A stretch of 64,000 bases of DNA from Flavobacterium hydrophilum (lineage in GTDB: Bacteria > Bacteroidota > Bacteroidia > Flavobacteriales > Flavobacteriaceae), in contig NZ_QJHL01000001.1 in the NCBI RefSeq assembly GCF_003202405.1, positions 1,984,001 through 2,048,000 on the forward strand, read 5' to 3'. Both the position numbers and the translations under genes were made by a program. Below, piece by piece: positions 59,558 to 64,000 of the stretch (positions are counted from its first letter, which is position 1; the number at the start of each line of letters is the position of its first letter). Below the pieces are notes generated by a model. That model did no database searches. It was not told the origin of the DNA and saw nothing but the letters and a program-made list of their open reading frames with translations.

Positions 59558-62500
59558 TTATTTTTTTATTTGCTTTTTATAATATTTTCGGTATTTCGGA
59601 TATGTTATGGCTCCTATTACTGAAATTGCGGCCAGTGAATAATATATCCAGTCAAGAGATTTTGCTTCTCCGCTTGCATAAGAATGTAAACCTACCAAGT
59701 GGAAATTCACTCCATAATAAGTAAACAAAATGGATATAAATGCAAACATACTCATTAAGTTAAATGTCCATTTTCCTCTTAAAGCAGGTACAAAACGAGC
59801 GTGAATTACAAATGCATAAATCATGATGGAAATCAAAGCCCATGTTTCTTTTGGATCCCAACCCCAATAACGTCCCCAGCTTTCATTGGCCCATTGTCCT
59901 CCAAGGAAGTTTCCTATCGTTAACATAATCAATCCGATTGTCAATGCCATTTCGTTGATGTATGTGATCTCCTTAATATTCAGATCCATTTTGGCTTTGT
60001 TTTTTTCTGTTGTAAAGAAAATTAAAATTAAGGAAACAAAACCTAAAATCATTCCTAATGCAGTTGGACCGTAACTTGCTACAATTACTGCAACGTGAAT
60101 CATTAACCAATATGAGTTAAGAACAGGCTGTAAATTTGCAATTTCCGGATCAATCCAGTTTAGATACGCTGCCATTAAGATCATCGCTGTCACGAAAGCT
60201 GATGAAGCAACAGTTAATTTTGATTTTCTATCGAAAGCCAATCCAAAGAACATTGTGGACCAGGCTACATATATAATAGATTCGTAAGCATTACTCCATG
60301 GAGCGTGCCCAGAAATATACCAACGTGCTATTAAGCCTAAAGTGTGCAACGCAAAGAAAAAACCAATAATAATATGACATGTATTTACACAAAAACGAAT
60401 CCATTTTTTTTCAAAAAAGATATTTACAATTGTAAAAATAAACATGATGATTGCTGCTGTAATGTACCAATATGTTAATTTTTGAAAAACATCGTATTTA
60501 TTATAAGCGATTTCGGCATCAATTTTTTCTTCGCTCGGACGTACTTTAGCTCCAAATTTCTTTTGGAAGCCGTTGATGCTTTCGACTAAATCATCGGCAG
60601 TTTTAAAATCTTTAGAAATAGATCCATTATTTAAGGCATTGAAATAAAGTGGCAGGATTTGTTTGGTATAAGTTGCTTCCATTCCTTTTAAACCTGCATG
60701 TTCCAATTCGAGATATGAAATCCATTTATCGCCCGGATGATTTGGAACAGGGAATATTTTCAAAATACTTCCGCTTAATGCAGATTCCATCAGGTTGACT
60801 TTTTTATCGGTTTCAATAAAATCTTTTTCAAACTGATTTGGATTAGCTGCTTTGTAAGCTGCATCTAAATATGGAGACAATTTATAATTTCCGTTTTCAT
60901 CAAAAAACTTTACAAAAGGTGCTTTTTTTGTCTCCTTATCTACTCCAATAATTTTTCTGATACTATCATTTCCGGCTCTTAAATGAATAATCGGAACCTG
61001 AATCCAAACCTGGGCATATTGTGTCATCGACAAAAATACCTGATCAGAATTCATACCGTTGTAAGTATCGCTGTGGCTTACTTTTCTCAACAACTCTGAC
61101 GAAAAGGTATTAATAGGCTTCATTCTTCCTCCTGCATCCTGAATAATCAAACGACCAAATTTAGCAGCATGAGCTTCCGGTGCTTTGTAAATAGTCAATA
61201 ATGAATCTATTTGTTTCTGGCTTGGCGGGCGTGTTACGTGATTGGCATGATCATTAGGATCATCGTTATGAGTGTGTGTATGATTGTGGTTATGATTGTC
61301 TCCAGGTGTATGAACATGTGGCTCTTGTGCAAAACTGTTAAAGCTCAACATTAAAACTAAAATCGTAATTAATTTTGCTTTTTTCTCTTTTACTTTTTCA
61401 AGTTTTCGTTTTAAATCTGTAAAACGGGAACCTTTGGTAAACATGATAGCCATAAGCCCAAAAAACAACATAAAATATCCCAAATAAGTAATCGATGTTC
61501 CCCACCAATCATGGTTAACCGATAATACAGTTCCTTTTTCGTCGGGGTCAAACGAAGACTGGAAAAACCTGTATCCTTTATGATCTAAAACGTGATTCAT
61601 ATAAATATCAGCATCAAAAGTTTCAGAAGAATCCTGAACAGTAACCTTACTTTCAAATGCGGAATAACTTTTCTCTGTTCCTGGATATTTTGTTGCAATA
61701 AAATCATTTAGTTTCACTTTAAAAGGTAAAATATAGGCTTTACTTCCGTAAAATAAACTGTATTCAATTTTTCCGATTTTAACGGTTTGTGGCTCTCCCA
61801 CACTTCCTTTAGACCCCATAAGGCGTACTTCTTTTTCCTGACCTTCCGCTTTAACTTTTACGATTAAAGCATCAGTATGAGATTTAGCTTTATAGTCATT
61901 ATTCGATACATAATCCACAATTCCTCTTACGGCCGGATCCGGGAAAACAATTCGGATGTCACCAATACTGTACAAAGAACGCATCATTAAAGGTTGTACA
62001 TTATCTTTGGTTACTTTTCCTTTAAACTGATCAGCCATTCGCATAAACTCACCTTCAAAAGGAGTTTGGATCGTATATTTTTCACCGGTTGTATTAATAT
62101 TTATAGCACCATCTGTTGGTTTATTCAAAGCAAATAAAACATTGTGGATGTTTTGAACTTCTCCTTCTTTTAGAAAATGTTCTTCACGCCCACCGGCTCC
62201 GGCTTCAACTAATTTAATGTATAAAGTCCCTTTTGGATCGGGTTTTATGGTTTCTTTAGCCCCCATTATGTAATTAACGTAAGTTATTTCAAATGGAGTT
62301 TCGTCAAATTTACCTGAAAGGGTAAAGTCGTTATTGGTAACCGGAGAGAACAAAAGGCTTTTTTCAAAAGTTCTGCGTTTCATTTCTCCTTTATATTCTC
62401 CATCTGCAAAAACGGTTAAAAATGTTTTATCGGAATAGATTTGGTTTTCAGCTGCTCCTTCGCGGATTGGCATAACTCCTTCATAACTGATATAACGCGT

Positions 62501-62785
62501 AATAAATGCTCCTAAAAGAATAAAAATAAATGCAAGGTGAAGTAACAATGTTGCCCATTTTTCTTTTTTCAATAATTGATAGCGTTTGATGTTTCCAAAG
62601 AAGTTAATCAGGAAAAACACCATTATGGCCTCGAACCACCAGGTATTATAAATTAAAATTCGTGCGGTATCAGTATTGTATTTACTTTCGATAAAAGTTC
62701 CAATGCCCATTGCTATTGCAAATGTTAAAAAAAGAACGGCCATTAATCGTGTAGAAAACAAAAAAGAGAATATTTTTTTATCCAT
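59558..62785 (-). CDS. ccsBA: Fused cytochrome c assembly protein CcsB-CcsA
   Basis: A 1075-residue membrane protein (start at 62785, MDKKIFSFLF; a further 11 upstream codons overlap the promoter). The N-terminal part (residues about 1-460) is ResB/CcsB-like, with three early membrane helices, a large periplasmic domain and a fourth helix near 435. Residues about 500-525 form a very His-rich stretch (HVHTPGDNHNHNHTHTHND). The C-terminal part (about 755-1070) is CcsA-like with eight or so helices and the haem-handling WWD motif WGWDPKETWALIS near 985. The protein moves haem across the inner membrane and joins it to apocytochromes c (system II). Single gene. Confidence 0.93.
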   Translation of the reverse strand: MDKKIFSFLFSTRLMAVLFLTFAIAMGIGTFIESKYNTDTARILIYNTWWFEAIMVFFLINFFGNIKRYQLLKKEKWATLLLHLAFIFILLGAFITRYISYEGVMPIREGAAENQIYSDKTFLTVFADGEYKGEMKRRTFEKSLLFSPVTNNDFTLSGKFDETPFEITYVNYIMGAKETIKPDPKGTLYIKLVEAGAGGREEHFLKEGEVQNIHNVLFALNKPTDGAININTTGEKYTIQTPFEGEFMRMADQFKGKVTKDNVQPLMMRSLYSIGDIRIVFPDPAVRGIVDYVSNNDYKAKSHTDALIVKVKAEGQEKEVRLMGSKGSVGEPQTVKIGKIEYSLFYGSKAYILPFKVKLNDFIATKYPGTEKSYSAFESKVTVQDSSETFDADIYMNHVLDHKGYRFFQSSFDPDEKGTVLSVNHDWWGTSITYLGYFMLFFGLMAIMFTKGSRFTDLKRKLEKVKEKKAKLITILVLMLSFNSFAQEPHVHTPGDNHNHNHTHTHNDDPNDHANHVTRPPSQKQIDSLLTIYKAPEAHAAKFGRLIIQDAGGRMKPINTFSSELLRKVSHSDTYNGMNSDQVFLSMTQYAQVWIQVPIIHLRAGNDSIRKIIGVDKETKKAPFVKFFDENGNYKLSPYLDAAYKAANPNQFEKDFIETDKKVNLMESALSGSILKIFPVPNHPGDKWISYLELEHAGLKGMEATYTKQILPLYFNALNNGSISKDFKTADDLVESINGFQKKFGAKVRPSEEKIDAEIAYNKYDVFQKLTYWYITAAIIMFIFTIVNIFFEKKWIRFCVNTCHIIIGFFFALHTLGLIARWYISGHAPWSNAYESIIYVAWSTMFFGLAFDRKSKLTVASSAFVTAMILMAAYLNWIDPEIANLQPVLNSYWLMIHVAVIVASYGPTALGMILGFVSLILIFFTTEKNKAKMDLNIKEITYINEMALTIGLIMLTIGNFLGGQWANESWGRYWGWDPKETWALISIMIYAFVIHARFVPALRGKWTFNLMSMFAFISILFTYYGVNFHLVGLHSYASGEAKSLDWIYYSLAAISVIGAITYPKYRKYYKKQIKK

Positions 62786-62817
62786 TTTTGAAGGAATTAC
62801 TGTGTATAAAAGTGGCA

Positions 62818-62825
62818 CAAAAGTA
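62818..62825 (-). promoter_or_regulatory. Candidate -7 box of ccsBA
   Basis: TACTTTTG on the minus strand, full TAnnTTTG match, 32 bases before the chosen start at 62785, supporting that start over the upstream one at 62818. Confidence 0.5.
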
Positions 62826-63040
62826 CTTAAAAATGTTGAGTTGTAATATTTGTCTTTTGTTAATTAAAACCAAAAACAGACCAATAAATCAATCCGATTT
62901 GACAATTAAACAGGTATTCTATTACAATCCATTTTTAAAACTTTTATTTTTTATTTGAATGAAACTTTTTAATAGTTGATTTCAATTTGATAAATATTAA
63001 TTCAAACTTTGAACAGCTTCGATATTTTTTAAAAAAACAC

Positions 63041-63048
63041 TAATTTTG
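63041..63048 (+). promoter_or_regulatory. -7 box directly before the DUF2520 gene
   Basis: TAATTTTG, full TAnnTTTG match, only four bases before the ATG at 63053. A message from it would start at or next to the ATG, so it would be leaderless. A weak TTCG lies 19 bases upstream. Confidence 0.5.
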
Positions 63049-63052
63049 CGTT

Positions 63053-63814
63053 ATGGTTAAAATAACGATAATTGGTTCCGGAAATGTTGCGCAACATTTA
63101 ATAAAGGCTTTCACAAAAAGTGATAGAACGGAAATTGTGCAGGTCTTTTCAAGAAAAAAAGAATCATTACTGCATCTGGTCGATTCGGATAAAATTGTAA
63201 CTGATTTTTCAGATTTAAAAGAAGCTGATTTGTATGTTATCTCTATTACTGATGATGCCATTTCTGAAGTTTCAGCACAATTACCTTTTGAAAATCAATT
63301 AGTAGTTCATACATCCGGAACTTCACCAATTGCCATATTAAATTCAAAAAACAGAAAAGGCGTTTTTTATCCTTTACAAACTTTTTCAAAAGCAAAGCCC
63401 GTTGATTTTTCGATTATTCCAATTTGTCTGGAAGCTGAAAATCAAACGGATTACACTATTTTGGAAACGGTTGCTAAAAGTATTTCGAATGCTGTTTTTT
63501 CTATCAGTTCACAGCAAAGAAAAGCATTGCATGTTTCCGCTGTTTTTGTAAACAATTTCACGAATCATTTATATCAGATAGGACAGGAAATTTGCGAAGA
63601 ACATCAGGTTCCTTTCGAAATCTTAAAACCTCTTATTCAGGAAACTGCAGAAAAAATACAAACCCTTACCCCTGTTGATGCGCAAACTGGCCCGGCAAAA
63701 CGTAACGATTCTACAACAATTGATGCTCATCTCAATTATTTAACCAATGAAAATCAAAAAAACATCTATAAAATCCTAACACAATCTATACAAAATAATG
63801 GCAAAACACTTTAA
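63053..63814 (+). CDS. DUF2520 Rossmann-fold oxidoreductase-like protein
   Basis: A 253-residue protein. The N-terminus IIGSGNVAQHLIKAF is a NAD(P)-binding GxGxxA motif, so the ATG at 63053 is right although it nearly touches the promoter box. ADLYVISITDDAISEV near residue 62 and VVHTSGTSPIAIL near 84, VFYPLQTFSKAKPVDF near 103, and the helical C-terminal DUF2520 domain (HVSAVFVNNFTNHLY, LTPVDAQTGPAKRND) follow. The fold resembles F420- or NADP-dependent reductases and 6-phosphogluconate dehydrogenase. Substrate unknown. It overlaps the KdsC-like gene by 17 bases, an arrangement frequent in Flavobacteria. Confidence 0.88.
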   Translation: MVKITIIGSGNVAQHLIKAFTKSDRTEIVQVFSRKKESLLHLVDSDKIVTDFSDLKEADLYVISITDDAISEVSAQLPFENQLVVHTSGTSPIAILNSKNRKGVFYPLQTFSKAKPVDFSIIPICLEAENQTDYTILETVAKSISNAVFSISSQQRKALHVSAVFVNNFTNHLYQIGQEICEEHQVPFEILKPLIQETAEKIQTLTPVDAQTGPAKRNDSTTIDAHLNYLTNENQKNIYKILTQSIQNNGKTL

Positions 63815-64000
63815 AGAAATAATGAATGACATCACAACGTTTGTTTTTGATGTTGATGGCGTACTTACAGACAGTTCCGTTTTTGTAACCAATGAAGGAG
63901 AAATGCTTCGTACCATGAATATTCGCGATGGTTACGCAATGAAAGCAGCTGTAGAGAGTGGTTTTAATGTATGTATTATTTCTGGCGGAAGCAACGAAGG
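63798..64000 (+). CDS. kdsC: KdsC-family HAD phosphatase, partial (C-terminus beyond the window)
   Basis: The first 67 codons of a HAD-superfamily phosphatase from the ATG at 63798 (MAKHFKEIMND); the gene runs off the right edge. Motif I with the nucleophile Asp is FVFDVDGVLTDSSVF (about residues 15-29), and motif II with Ser is IISGGSNE near residue 63. The spacing and the DVDGVLTD form are those of 3-deoxy-D-manno-octulosonate 8-phosphate phosphatase, which supplies Kdo for lipopolysaccharide. The start overlaps the end of the DUF2520 gene, so the two are translationally coupled. Confidence 0.88.
   Translation, partial: MAKHFKEIMNDITTFVFDVDGVLTDSSVFVTNEGEMLRTMNIRDGYAMKAAVESGFNVCIISGGSNE

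Noticed and set aside
1..64000. CRISPR arrays, tRNA or rRNA genes, prophage, integrases
   Set aside because: No regularly spaced repeats, no tRNA T-loop and acceptor combinations, no rRNA-like GC-rich blocks and no recombinase motifs were seen.

Overview
The window is a low-GC, AT-rich stretch of a Bacteroidota chromosome, most likely a Flavobacterium species. The evidence is direct: several -7 boxes of the Bacteroidota type TAnnTTTG, almost no Shine-Dalgarno sequences, three secreted proteins ending in type A sorting domains of the type IX secretion system (T9SS), the T9SS regulator PorX, lipoproteins with acid residues after the lipidated Cys, a type III glutamine synthetase and a fused CcsB-CcsA protein. 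No rRNA, tRNA, CRISPR array, transposase or phage gene was seen.

Layout. 1-7,000: a tight minus-strand operon (T9SS leucine-rich-repeat protein, an unrecognised protein starting at TTG, a YwqK-like protein and a gene cut by the window edge), then a large T9SS adhesin-like protein. 7,100-12,000: two different glutamine synthetases (types III and II) transcribed divergently, then a TerC-family membrane protein. 12,000-17,100: an MG2/TonB-plug outer-surface protein, a lipoprotein, a secreted esterase and an AraC regulator. 17,100-21,470: an array of five small secreted paralogs plus the relic of a sixth; four copies share a promoter module of fixed geometry and a structured 3' untranslated region. 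21,470-31,480: small hypotheticals, a HEAT-repeat protein, an IcmF-type mutase, a Crp/Fnr regulator, a pectate lyase with an operator-like palindrome, a DUF4197 lipoprotein and PurU. 31,480-36,900: a T9SS protein with two lamin-tail domains, proline dehydrogenase and AroB.

36,900-51,400 holds a dispersed polyamine pathway: arginine decarboxylase, a deoxyhypusine synthase homolog with a very acidic partner protein, N-carbamoylputrescine amidase and agmatine deiminase. Together these would convert arginine to agmatine, carbamoylputrescine, putrescine and possibly a longer polyamine. RecQ, Lon, an ECF sigma/anti-sigma/DUF4097 operon and an OmpA-family protein lie between them. 51,500-64,000 is mostly housekeeping: FahA, GlyA, MiaE, PorX, TsaE, a GNAT enzyme, alanine dehydrogenase, a DUF4258 protein, CcsBA, a DUF2520 protein and the start of KdsC.

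The least explained material is the tandem array at 17.1-21.4 kb. Its mature proteins look like isolated T9SS sorting-domain folds, and its untranslated flanks are at least as conserved as the coding parts. Three families of structured intergenic repeat (at 29.6 and 59.4 kb, 54.2 kb and 56.6 kb) also deserve a look.
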